A DNA stretch of 64,000 bases from Phytomonospora endophytica (lineage in GTDB: Bacteria > Actinomycetota > Actinomycetes > Mycobacteriales > Micromonosporaceae): the NCBI RefSeq assembly GCF_014202425.1, contig NZ_JACHGT010000002.1, positions 394,900 through 458,899 on the forward strand. The letters run 5' to 3'. A model generated the notes under the pieces. That model did not search any database. It saw only the letters and a list, made by a program, of their open reading frames with translations, and was not told the origin of the DNA. Shown one piece after another: positions 24,727 through 32,090 of the stretch. The position numbers and the translations under genes are program-made. Each line of letters opens with the position of its first letter. The first letter of the stretch is position 1.

Positions 24727-25412
24727 TCAGGTGAAGATCTCGGCGACCTCGTCGACGGTCACAGCTCGCATGTGCCAGACCTTCAGGATGTTGAAGTCCT
24801 GGCAGGAGCGGATGCGTTCGAGCGTTTCAGGGTCGACGGCGATGCCTCGGACGGCGAGGACGTTGAGGACGGCCTCCTGCTCGGTTTCGATGCGGGCCTC
24901 GTCGCGGCCTTCGGCCAGCCCCTCCTCGTAACGCCTCTTGCTGTAGATCTGGAAGTCGTGTGTGCCTGAGCTCATCAAACCCTCCAGGGTTTCCAGGGAC
25001 TGCGTGGACAAGGTCTCCTCCAGACTTCCAATGTAAAACTCGGCGTCGGCGACGTCGAGCAGGTCCAGCCGTTCGATCAGCGCGCGCAGCGCCTGCTCGC
25101 CGTGCGGTCCGTCCGAATGCATGTACGCCGAGAACACCGCCATGTCGATGGATGGGATCTGCTCGTCGTCCCTGCCCACCAATGGGACCATGCTCGGTGA
25201 AATCGCGCCGGGGGTGAGCGTCACCTGCGGCCCGATCTCGATCGGCTGCCTCGCCCACTCGGCGACCTTGTCGTCCGGGCAGATCACGACGAGATAGACC
25301 GGCTTTCCGGTCCGGCGCCAGACATCGGCGACGTAACTCGGCCAGGTCCGCCGCTTCTCGGGCTTGATCGCCCGCTGCACCTCCAGGATGACGGTGGCCT
25401 GGAGCCGTTCCC
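24727..25412 (-). pseudogene. 5'-truncated Rpn/PD-(D/E)XK nuclease-like gene
   Basis: The frame encodes about 228 residues matching the C-terminal two thirds of an actinobacterial protein family related to Rpn recombination-promoting nucleases: VILEVQRAIKPEKRRTWPSYVA (with an E-x-Q that may be part of the catalytic motif), VYLVVICPDDKVAEWA, then an acidic helical tail. The usual first 80-90 residues, including the Asp of the active site, are absent: homology begins abruptly at the stop codon of the upstream MocR gene, with no credible start codon (GTG 25380 lies inside the domain). A deletion joining it to the MocR gene is the simplest explanation. Confidence 0.65.
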
Positions 25413-26885
25413 CTAGACGATCACCCGCTCCGGCACGACCTCCGCCGGCCCGTGCCTGCGCAGCTCCGTCCACGCCGCCGCCAGGCGCGACACCAGCGAG
25501 TCCAGCTCCGACTTCGAGAACGTGAACGGCAGGCGGATGTGGTCGGCGAACCTCGTGCTGTCCGCGCACATCGCCGTCCCCGGCACGACTTCGACGCCGT
25601 GCCGCAGCGCGACCTGCGCGAACACGCGCGCGTCGACGCCGGGCAGTCGCACCCACAGCGACCCGCCGCCGTCCGGCCGCCGCCACGACCACTCCGGCAG
25701 CTGGTCGCGGAGCAGCTGCTCCAGCACTTCGAGGCGCTCGACGAGTTCGGCGGAGCGCTCGGCGCGGATCGCCGACAGCGACGGCATCAGCCGCGCGGCC
25801 AGGGCCTGCTCCAGCAGCGGGCCGCCGAGGTCGGCGAGGACCTTGCGGCGGGCCAGGCGGTCGATGATCCCGGCGGGCCCGCGGACCCACCCGATGCGCA
25901 GGCCGCCCCACACGAGCTTCCCGAGCGACCCGATCGTCAAAACCTCGGCGCCCTTCGGCGCGAAGGACGCGATGGGCGGCGGGGGTTTCGCCGACGCGTA
26001 GCCGTCGAAGGCGTTGTCCTCGCAGATCGGCACGTCGAAGCGGGCGGCGAGGTCGGCCAGGCGCCTGCGCCGGGTCGAGGACATGACCAGGCCCGTCGGA
26101 TTGTGATAGGTCGGCATCACGTACAGCAGCGCCGGCTGGTGCTCGGTGAAGGCCCGCTCGGTTCCGACGACGCAGATGCCCTCGTCGTCGAGGGAGACCC
26201 CGAGCACCTGCGCGCCCCTGTCCCGGAAGACGTCGAGACAGCCGGGCCAGCCCGGCGACTCGGCGACGACCCGCGTTCCCTTGCGCGCGTAGAGCTGCGC
26301 GACAAGGCCGATGGCCTGATGGGCACCGGTCGTGATGAGGATCTGGTCGGGCGTCGTCGGCAGCCCCTGCTCCCGGTACTGGGCGGCGACGGCCATGCGC
26401 AGCGGCTCCCAGCCGCGCGGGTGGTAGCCGTTGTCGGCGAGCAGGGTCGGCAGGTCCTCGCGGAGCAGGTCTTCGAGCGCGTCGCGGATCCACGGCGAGC
26501 CCGGCTCCGACGCGCAGCTGAGCGAGATGACGCGTCCCGGACCGTCGAGGAGCCGCTGGAAGATGATCCCGGCCTGTCCGCCCTGGACGCGGCCGTCCTG
26601 GGCACGGCGGGCCACGTCCGTCAGATTGGACCGGGCCACTACCGTGCCGCTTCCCTGCCTGCTGACGACCAGCCGTTCGGCGCGCAGGGCCTCGTACGCG
26701 GTGACCACCGTCGCGCGGGAAACCGCCAGGGCCTCGGCGAGTGCGCGCTCGGATGGCAGGCGCTCGCCCACAACGAGGTCGCCGTTGGTGATCGCGCGGC
26801 GGAGCCGGTCGGTGAGCTGCTGGTAGAGCGGGCCGTTGCCCGCCGACCAGTCACCGAGAAGCTCCTGCACTTCGGAACGGTCCAC
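25413..26885 (-). CDS. MocR-type regulator (GntR HTH fused to PLP aminotransferase domain)
   Basis: 490 residues from GTG 26885 (AAAGGAG 7 nt upstream). Residues about 15-80 are a GntR winged helix (LYQQLTDRLRRAITNGDL, LPSERALAEAL, VSRATVVTAYEAL). The rest is a fold-type I aminotransferase-like domain with ITTGAHQAI, MPTYHNPTG, EDNAFDGY and the PLP lysine in GSLGKLVWGGLRIGW. MocR proteins usually sense PLP or amino compounds and control a divergent gene; here the divergent neighbour is the small membrane protein at 26983. Confidence 0.92.
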   Translation of the reverse strand: MDRSEVQELLGDWSAGNGPLYQQLTDRLRRAITNGDLVVGERLPSERALAEALAVSRATVVTAYEALRAERLVVSRQGSGTVVARSNLTDVARRAQDGRVQGGQAGIIFQRLLDGPGRVISLSCASEPGSPWIRDALEDLLREDLPTLLADNGYHPRGWEPLRMAVAAQYREQGLPTTPDQILITTGAHQAIGLVAQLYARKGTRVVAESPGWPGCLDVFRDRGAQVLGVSLDDEGICVVGTERAFTEHQPALLYVMPTYHNPTGLVMSSTRRRRLADLAARFDVPICEDNAFDGYASAKPPPPIASFAPKGAEVLTIGSLGKLVWGGLRIGWVRGPAGIIDRLARRKVLADLGGPLLEQALAARLMPSLSAIRAERSAELVERLEVLEQLLRDQLPEWSWRRPDGGGSLWVRLPGVDARVFAQVALRHGVEVVPGTAMCADSTRFADHIRLPFTFSKSELDSLVSRLAAAWTELRRHGPAEVVPERVIV

Positions 26886-26913
26886 TTTTCGCTCCTTTGG
26901 CCAGGCCAGTTTC

Positions 26914-26937
26914 AGTCCATTGTGCCGACACTGGACT
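26914..26937. promoter_or_regulatory. Inverted repeat between MocR gene and its divergent neighbour
   Basis: AGTCCA (26914-26919) and TGGACT (26932-26937) with a 12-bp spacer, inside the 97-bp divergent region. A candidate MocR operator. Confidence 0.4.
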
Positions 26938-26982
26938 TGCACCCGCAACCGGGAGGTCGCTTCAACACTCTGGAGGAGTGTC

Positions 26983-27216
26983 ATGGAACTGGTCCTGTTC
27001 GCAATCCTGCTCACGCTCGCGCTGCTCGTCCCGTGGCTGGGCAAGGACTCGCGCGAGTCCGGCGACTGGAACGTCCCCTTCGAACCGCGCCGCGGCCCGG
27101 TCAGCGGCGCCGTCTCCGACCATTTCGACGCGGCCCCGGCGCCGCGCGACGCGCAGGCCACGACAACGCCGAAGGCGCCCGGGATCGTGACCGGGCTGGC
27201 CCGTCACGGGCACTGA
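26983..27216 (+). CDS. Small single-pass membrane protein, 77 aa
   Basis: ATG with GGAGGAG 4 nt upstream. One N-terminal membrane helix (LVLFAILLTLALLVPWLG) with almost nothing before it, then a polar 55-residue tail rich in Pro, Ala and charged residues. No family recognised. Divergent from a MocR regulator, hence its likely regulatory target; closed by a terminator at 27230. Confidence 0.75.
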   Translation: MELVLFAILLTLALLVPWLGKDSRESGDWNVPFEPRRGPVSGAVSDHFDAAPAPRDAQATTTPKAPGIVTGLARHGH

Positions 27217-27229
27217 GGTTCTGGGCGAG

Positions 27230-27251
27230 GGCCCGCCCACGGTGGCGGGCC
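27230..27251 (+). terminator. Hairpin after the 77-aa membrane protein gene
   Basis: 8-bp perfect stem GGCCCGCC/GGCGGGCC with a 6-nt loop, 13 nt past the stop codon. Confidence 0.6.
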
Positions 27252-27280
27252 GCAGCCCGATCCCCTACTCCTCAGGCGGC

Positions 27281-27303
27281 CTCGTTCGCGCCGCCCGAAC
27301 GAG
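27281..27303 (-). terminator. Hairpin after the acidic-tail protein gene
   Basis: 8-bp stem CTCGTTCG/CGAACGAG with a 7-nt loop, 12 nt beyond the stop of the leftward gene at 27316. Confidence 0.5.
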
Positions 27304-27315
27304 CACAGCCGCGCC

Positions 27316-27840
27316 TCACTCGTCGTCCTCGTCCTCGTCCTCGTCTTCTTCCTCGGGATCCATCTCGTGCGGCGTCCCGAGCACGTACGCGCGCATGTCG
27401 AGTTCGTTCCCGTAGGGCGCGACGAAGGCGGGCAGTTCGGCGGGCCCGAGTTCGGCCACGTAGGACCAGTACAGCCGTGCGGCCTCCGCGTGCGAGCTCG
27501 CCTCGACGGGGATCGTCACGCTCACCAGGTAGTCCCGCACGGGTGCCGTCACGGCCCACTCCGAGGGCATGAGTCCCCACAGCCGCGCGTAGGTCTCGAC
27601 GTCGAGCGGAATCGATCCGACGGCGCCGGTGTCGATCGCGGTCGGTTCGTCGAGGACGCGGTGGGTGTAGACGACCTTCCCGTCGGCGACCATTCCGGCG
27701 CCGAAGAGGTTGCCGTCGGCGGCGAGCAGCACGGTGTCACCGTCGGCGGGGGCGGTGTCGGGCAGCGCCACCGTGTCGGTGGCGTACATGAGCTGCCGTT
27801 GGTACTCCGCCGCGTCAACCACGATCAGCCAGTGCGCCAT
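27316..27840 (-). CDS. Hypothetical protein with highly acidic C-terminus
   Basis: 174 residues, soluble. The N-terminal half (WLIVVDAAEYQRQL, VLLAADGNLFGAGMVADGKVVYTHRV) has the strand pattern of a small barrel, perhaps PUA/EVE-like, but this is weak. The last 14 residues are almost all Glu and Asp (PEEEDEDEDEDDE). It lies 39 nt downstream of tag in the same direction, so it may be co-expressed with that repair enzyme. No known family recognised. Confidence 0.7.
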   Translation of the reverse strand: MAHWLIVVDAAEYQRQLMYATDTVALPDTAPADGDTVLLAADGNLFGAGMVADGKVVYTHRVLDEPTAIDTGAVGSIPLDVETYARLWGLMPSEWAVTAPVRDYLVSVTIPVEASSHAEAARLYWSYVAELGPAELPAFVAPYGNELDMRAYVLGTPHEMDPEEEDEDEDEDDE

Positions 27841-27862
27841 GCCGACATCACATCATGTCGGC
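27841..27862. promoter_or_regulatory. Hairpin directly in front of the acidic-tail protein start
   Basis: GCCGACAT and ATGTCGGC (8-bp arms, 6-nt loop) fill half of the 39-nt gap between tag and the next start. It occupies the place of the ribosome site, so it may act as an operator or limit translation. Confidence 0.4.
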
Positions 27863-27879
27863 GGCCGGCGCGAGCAGCC

Positions 27880-28455
27880 CTACCCCGGGTAGGGCGGCAC
27901 GCAGCAGTCGGCGAGGTGGTCGTCGACCATGCCCACGGCCTGCATCATCGCGTAGGCGGTGGTGGGCCCGATGAAGCGGAATCCGCGTTTGCGCAGTTCC
28001 TTGGCCATGGCCTTCGACTCGGGCGTGACGGCGGGCACGGTGTCGAAGCTCTCGGGCCTCGGCCGGGGCGCCGGCGCGAAGGACCACAGCAGGTCGGACA
28101 GCCCTTCGGGCTGGTCGAGGGCGACGTGGGCGTTGGCCATGACGGCTTCGATCTTGGCGCGGTTGCGGACGATGCCGGCGTCGGCCATGAGCCGGTCGAA
28201 GTCGGCGTCGGTGTACTCGGCGATCTTCTCCATGGAGAAGCCGTCGAAGGCCTCGCGGAAGTTCTCGCGCTTGCGCAGGATCGTGATCCACGACAGTCCC
28301 GACTGGAAGGCCTCCAGGCTGAGGCGCTCGAAGAGGGCGTCATCGCCGCGCAGGGGCCTGCCCCACTCGTTGTCGTGGTACTCGGTGTAGATCTCGGGGC
28401 CGGCGCCCCACGGGCAGCGTGGGAGGCCGTCGGGGCCGGGCAGGGCACCGCTCAC
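27880..28455 (-). CDS. tag: DNA-3-methyladenine glycosylase I
   Basis: 191 residues. Base-excision repair enzyme removing 3-methyladenine. The family's zinc site is visible: Cys in RCPWG and His in EYHDNEWG near the N-terminus, His and Cys in DDHLADCC near the end. Other blocks: LFERLSLEAFQSGLSW, ILRKRENFREAF and GFRFIGPTTAYAMMQAVGMV. The GTG start overlaps the upstream DivIVA-like gene's stop (GTGA), so the two are coupled, as in the mycobacterial arrangement I recall. Confidence 0.95.
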   Translation of the reverse strand: MSGALPGPDGLPRCPWGAGPEIYTEYHDNEWGRPLRGDDALFERLSLEAFQSGLSWITILRKRENFREAFDGFSMEKIAEYTDADFDRLMADAGIVRNRAKIEAVMANAHVALDQPEGLSDLLWSFAPAPRPRPESFDTVPAVTPESKAMAKELRKRGFRFIGPTTAYAMMQAVGMVDDHLADCCVPPYPG

Positions 28456-28979
28456 GGGGTCTTCTCCTCCTGCGTTTCGGCGGGCGTGGAGGGCTCCCCG
28501 GCGGTGTCGGCGGGGGCCCGCACCGGGGACGCCGCCGGGGCGCCGGCGTCGTCCGTAACGGCCGACGGCTCGGCGTCAGCACCGTCGACCGGCGGCCGCC
28601 GTGTGTCCACTGTGGTCTCACCGATAGCCTTGGCGCGGGCCAGACGGAGTCGTTCGGCGTCGTCGGAACGCCCGTCACGCAACGCCTGCACTTCGGAGAC
28701 CAGTACTTTGATCAATTCATCTTTGAAGCCCACGTCGTACGCGAGCCGGGCAAGAGCGTCGTCGACCTGGCCGGTGCGGTAACCCCGCAGACCGGTATCG
28801 AAACGGGCGGTGAGCACATCGTCCTCGGACAGCGGACGGTCCGGTGGGAGTCCGATCGAGACCCCGTCGGCTGAGACCGGGCGCAGTCCGTCGTCCTTAC
28901 CGGTCGCCAACACCACCACGCCGAACACCAGGCCGACGGCAATGGCCGCCACGACTAGCAGGATCAGGAATTGGCCCAT
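28452..28979 (-). CDS. Membrane-anchored DivIVA-domain protein
   Basis: 175 residues. One N-terminal membrane helix (FLILLVVAAIAVGLVFGVVVLA), then a short DivIVA-like segment (LTARFDTGLRGYRTGQVDDALARLA), the same segment that recurs in septum- and pole-associated actinobacterial proteins. The C-terminal 70 residues are Pro/Ala/Glu-rich and probably disordered. Coupled to tag by a 4-nt overlap. Position between folP2-like and tag genes matches the mycobacterial homologue as I remember it. Function unknown; membrane-curvature or cell-wall-related role is inferred from the domain. Confidence 0.8.
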   Translation of the reverse strand: MGQFLILLVVAAIAVGLVFGVVVLATGKDDGLRPVSADGVSIGLPPDRPLSEDDVLTARFDTGLRGYRTGQVDDALARLAYDVGFKDELIKVLVSEVQALRDGRSDDAERLRLARAKAIGETTVDTRRPPVDGADAEPSAVTDDAGAPAASPVRAPADTAGEPSTPAETQEEKTP

Positions 28980-29053
28980 TGACGCATCTTTCCACGGACG
29001 CCCGGGGCACAATGGCCCGGATGCTTCCTCCTCCCCCAGGACAATTGGCTTCT

Positions 29054-29947
29054 ATGACTACAACTCCACAGCAACCCACTCCCTCTCGTACACTGCGGCT
29101 CGGTTCCCGGACCTTCGGGCCGGGCGCGTTCGCCCTCATGGTGATCGTGAACCGGACCCCGGACTCCTTCTACGACAAGGGCGCCAACTTCGCCTTCGAG
29201 GCGGCTCTGGCGGCCGTTGACCGCGCGGTCGCCGACGGCGCCGACATCGTCGACATCGGCGGCGTCAAGGCCGGCCCCGGCGACGAGGTCAGCGTCGACG
29301 AGGAGATCCAGCGGACCGTGCCGTTCATCGCCGAGCTGCGCCAGCGCCACCCGCGCCTGGTCATCTCGGTCGACACCTGGCGCGCCGAGGTCGCCGAGAA
29401 GGCCACCGCGGCCGGCGCCGACCTCATCAACGACACGTGGGCGGGCGCCGACCCCGAACTCGTCTCGGTCGCCGCCGAGGCGGGCGCCGGGCTCGTCTGC
29501 TCGCACACCGGCGGCATGCGGCCCCGCACCATCGCCGGGAAGGTCACCTACGACGACGTCGTCGCCGAGGTCACCGACTCGCTGTGCCAGGCGGCCCAGC
29601 GCGCCCTCGACGCGGGCGTCCGCGCCGACGGCGTCCTCATCGACCCCACGCACGACTTCGGCAAGGCCACGGTCCACTCCCTGGAGCTGACCCGCCGCCT
29701 CGACGAACTCGTCGCGACCGGCTGGCCGGTGCTCGTCGCCTTGTCCCGCAAGGACTTCGTCGGCGAGACCCTCGACCTGCCGGTGAACCGCCGCCTCCCC
29801 GGGACCCTCGCCGCGACCGCGGTGTCGGCCTGGCACGGAGCGAGGGTCTTCCGCGCGCACGACGTGACGGCCACCCGCCAGGTGCTCGACATGGTCGCCG
29901 CGATCCGTGGAGACAAGGCGCCGAAGGCGCCGAAGCGCAGCCTCTAG
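29054..29947 (+). CDS. folP2: FolP2-type dihydropteroate synthase homologue
   Basis: 297 residues with the TIM-barrel layout of DHPS, but signature loops differ from true folate enzymes: MVIVNRTPDSFYDKG replaces the canonical N-V-TPDSFSDGG, and DIGGVKAGPG replaces GGESTRPG. ISVDTWRAEVAEKA, LINDTWAGADPE, CSHTGG, IDPTHDFGK and LSRKDFVGETL complete the set. These are the features of mycobacterial FolP2, reported not to have normal DHPS activity, so the reaction here is uncertain. ATG 29054 has AGGA 13 nt upstream; ATG 29012 is an alternative. A terminator follows. Confidence 0.88.
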   Translation: MTTTPQQPTPSRTLRLGSRTFGPGAFALMVIVNRTPDSFYDKGANFAFEAALAAVDRAVADGADIVDIGGVKAGPGDEVSVDEEIQRTVPFIAELRQRHPRLVISVDTWRAEVAEKATAAGADLINDTWAGADPELVSVAAEAGAGLVCSHTGGMRPRTIAGKVTYDDVVAEVTDSLCQAAQRALDAGVRADGVLIDPTHDFGKATVHSLELTRRLDELVATGWPVLVALSRKDFVGETLDLPVNRRLPGTLAATAVSAWHGARVFRAHDVTATRQVLDMVAAIRGDKAPKAPKRSL

Positions 29948-29954
29948 CGGACGA

Positions 29955-29984
29955 GCCCACCGTGTGAGACCGGACACGGTGGGC
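29955..29984 (+). terminator. Hairpin terminator of folP2-like gene
   Basis: Perfect 11-bp stem GCCCACCGTGT/ACACGGTGGGC with an 8-nt loop, 8 nt after the stop. Confidence 0.75.
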
Positions 29985-30068
29985 CGCGGCTCGGATCGCG
30001 CGTACGGAACGTTGACCGGGTCTGGCAGTGTGTGCGTGGCCCACACCAACGCCCCCAAAGGACCCGAA

Positions 30069-30404
30069 GTGGCTGAACCCCTCCATGTGGACTTCCCCGG
30101 CATGACCGCCGCCTCCACGCGGCTCAACACCCTCGGCGAACACGCCGGCCGCGCCGCCGACCTCGCCGACGACGCCGACCCCGACTGGTACACCTGGGGA
30201 TTACCCGGCCTCGCCCTGGCGCCCCTCTACTGGAGCAAGGCCGAGGAGCTCCACGAACACCTCGGCAGGATCTCCGCCGTCCTCACCTCCCACGCGACCC
30301 GCATCGACGCCTGCGCGGCGAACTACCACCTGTCGGAGACCGACAACGCCGACACGATGCGCCAGATCCGGGCCCGCATCGACGGCGGAACCTGGGAGGG
30401 CTGA
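30069..30404 (+). CDS. EspC-like T7SS-associated protein
   Basis: 111 residues, GTG start with AAAGGA upstream. Two helices around a turn containing DWYTWGLPG, then ISAVLTSHATRIDACAANYHLSETDNA; the YHLSE stretch fits the YxxxD/E export motif of type VII secretion substrates. Length and pattern resemble the ESX secretion-associated EspC family (PF10824/DUF2580). The gene is followed 5 nt later by a second WXG-containing protein. No ESX ATPase or membrane genes are in the window, so export machinery would have to be encoded elsewhere. Confidence 0.7.
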   Translation: MAEPLHVDFPGMTAASTRLNTLGEHAGRAADLADDADPDWYTWGLPGLALAPLYWSKAEELHEHLGRISAVLTSHATRIDACAANYHLSETDNADTMRQIRARIDGGTWEG

Positions 30405-30409
30405 GCGAC

Positions 30410-31303
30410 ATGGGATCCGGCACATCCTCCACCGACGTCGGCGACGACACCGGCGTCACGAACTCCCCCGGCTTCTTCGACGGTTCCGGTGCCGCGGCGG
30501 GCCTGCCCGGCTACGCGCAGGCCAAGGGCATCGCGACCAAGTCCGCGGCCTTCGGCGACGGCTTCGACTTCTCCGACGTGACCGGCCTCTTCGGTGAGAT
30601 CACCGGGACCTTCTACACCGGCCTGGGCGCGATCACCGACCCGGTGAACTTCCTCGCCGGGACGGTCGTGTCCTTCCTCATCGACTTCATCCAGCCCCTC
30701 GAAGACCTCCTCGGGCTCGTCACCGGCAACCCCGAGCGCATGGACCTGGAGATCGCCAAGTGGGACCGCGTCACCGCGGCCCTGGCGGCGATCTCCGAGG
30801 ACGTCGGGAAGGTCCCCGGCGAGGACATCGGCGCGTGGCGCGGCGACGCGGCGACCGTCGCCAAGACCCGCCTCGGCGAGTGCGCCGACGCGATCGCCGC
30901 CACGGCCAACGACGTCACGCGCGTCCGGCTGGTGCTGCAGGGCGCGTCGCTGCTGGCGACGAGTCTCCAGGCGGTGATCAAGGGCGAGCTGACGAAGTTC
31001 CTCATCGCACAAATCCCGAAGTGGCTGACCGCGCTGGCCGCGGCCGGGCCGAGTTTCGGGGCCTCGACGGCGGCGCAGGCGGTGATCACGGCGGTCGAGG
31101 CCGCCCGGACCTACCTGACGGCGATCACGTGGGTGCGGAAGGCCATGGCGGTGTTCGCCAAGCTCCAGAAGGCGCTGAAGGTCGTCGAGACGATCAAGTA
31201 CGAGTCGGTGATCGCCAAGATGATCACGACGGGCGCCGACATGTACGCCCGTCACGAGCAGGCCGGGGACGGGCCGTCGTACGACCCGTCCGGGCTGACC
31301 TAG
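30410..31303 (+). CDS. Helical WXG-type protein, putative T7SS substrate or partner
   Basis: 297 residues, alpha-helical, with Gly/Ser-rich start. A hydrophobic segment (DPVNFLAGTVVSFLIDFIQPL) at about 82-102 and a WXG-like core (EDIGAWRGDAATVAKTRLGEC) near 140-158, followed by long alanine-rich amphipathic helices. The layout resembles actinobacterial WXG100-fold proteins with an extension; no toxin domain is visible. Paired with the EspC-like gene (5-nt gap). The stop codon TAG shares CTAG with the stop of the convergent LOG gene. Confidence 0.65.
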   Translation: MGSGTSSTDVGDDTGVTNSPGFFDGSGAAAGLPGYAQAKGIATKSAAFGDGFDFSDVTGLFGEITGTFYTGLGAITDPVNFLAGTVVSFLIDFIQPLEDLLGLVTGNPERMDLEIAKWDRVTAALAAISEDVGKVPGEDIGAWRGDAATVAKTRLGECADAIAATANDVTRVRLVLQGASLLATSLQAVIKGELTKFLIAQIPKWLTALAAAGPSFGASTAAQAVITAVEAARTYLTAITWVRKAMAVFAKLQKALKVVETIKYESVIAKMITTGADMYARHEQAGDGPSYDPSGLT

Positions 31304-32016
31304 CTGGGCATGGCGGCGTCCCCGCCGCTGCCGGGCTTGGTGTTGCAGCCGGCGACGATGTGCGCGACGGCCTCGGCCACGTCGTCGGTGACCAGCATCA
31401 GCTCGACATCGGCGGGGTTGACCATGCCGTCTTCGAGCATGCGGCCGCGCAGCCAGTCGACGAGGCCGCCCCAGTAGGCGGTGCCGAGCAGGACGACCGG
31501 GAACTGCGTGACCTTCTTGGTCTGGACCAGGGTGAGCGCCTCGAAGAGCTCGTCCATGGTGCCGAAACCGCCGGGGAGGACGATGAAGGCCTGCGCGTAC
31601 TTCACGAACATCGTCTTGCGGACGAAGAAGTAGCGGAAGTCGAGGCCGATGTCGACATAGCCGTTGAGGCCCTGCTCGAAGGGCAGCTCGATGCCGAGGC
31701 CGATGGACTCACCGCCGGCCTCGGCGGCGCCCTTGTTCGCCGCCTCCATGACGCCCGGCCCGCCGCCGGTGATGACCGAGAAGCCCTCCTTGGCCAGGGC
31801 GGCACCGACCTCCTCGGCGAGCGCGTACCCGGGTGTCTCGGGCTTCGTGCGCGCCGAACCGAAGACCGCGACGGCCCGGTCGATGTCGGAGAGGGTGTCG
31901 AAACCGTCGACGAACTCCGAGAGGATGCGCAGGGTGCGCCAGGCGTCCTTCTGCTTCCACTCCGAGCGGCGGTTCGAGTCGAGCAGGTGCTGGTCTGCGG
32001 TGATGCGCGCCTTCAT
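31300..32016 (-). CDS. LOG-family cytokinin riboside 5'-monophosphate phosphoribohydrolase
   Basis: 238 residues (TIGR00730 family). Rossmann-like fold with FGSARTKPETPGY, TGGGPGVMEAANKGA and the hallmark PGGFGTMDELFE. These enzymes release free base from nucleoside 5'-monophosphates (AMP, cytokinin nucleotides). ATG 32016 is chosen from homology although the upstream sequence is C-rich without a ribosome site; a CACACT sequence 6 nt upstream could be a weak leaderless -10. Convergent with 30410, sharing the CTAG of both stops. Confidence 0.93.
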   Translation of the reverse strand: MKARITADQHLLDSNRRSEWKQKDAWRTLRILSEFVDGFDTLSDIDRAVAVFGSARTKPETPGYALAEEVGAALAKEGFSVITGGGPGVMEAANKGAAEAGGESIGLGIELPFEQGLNGYVDIGLDFRYFFVRKTMFVKYAQAFIVLPGGFGTMDELFEALTLVQTKKVTQFPVVLLGTAYWGGLVDWLRGRMLEDGMVNPADVELMLVTDDVAEAVAHIVAGCNTKPGSGGDAAMPS

Positions 32017-32090
32017 GGGGGGAGTGTGACACGGGTGGCCTCGTGAGGCGGGGACCGGGCGTGTCGGGGTGGCGGGGGCATCATGGATCG

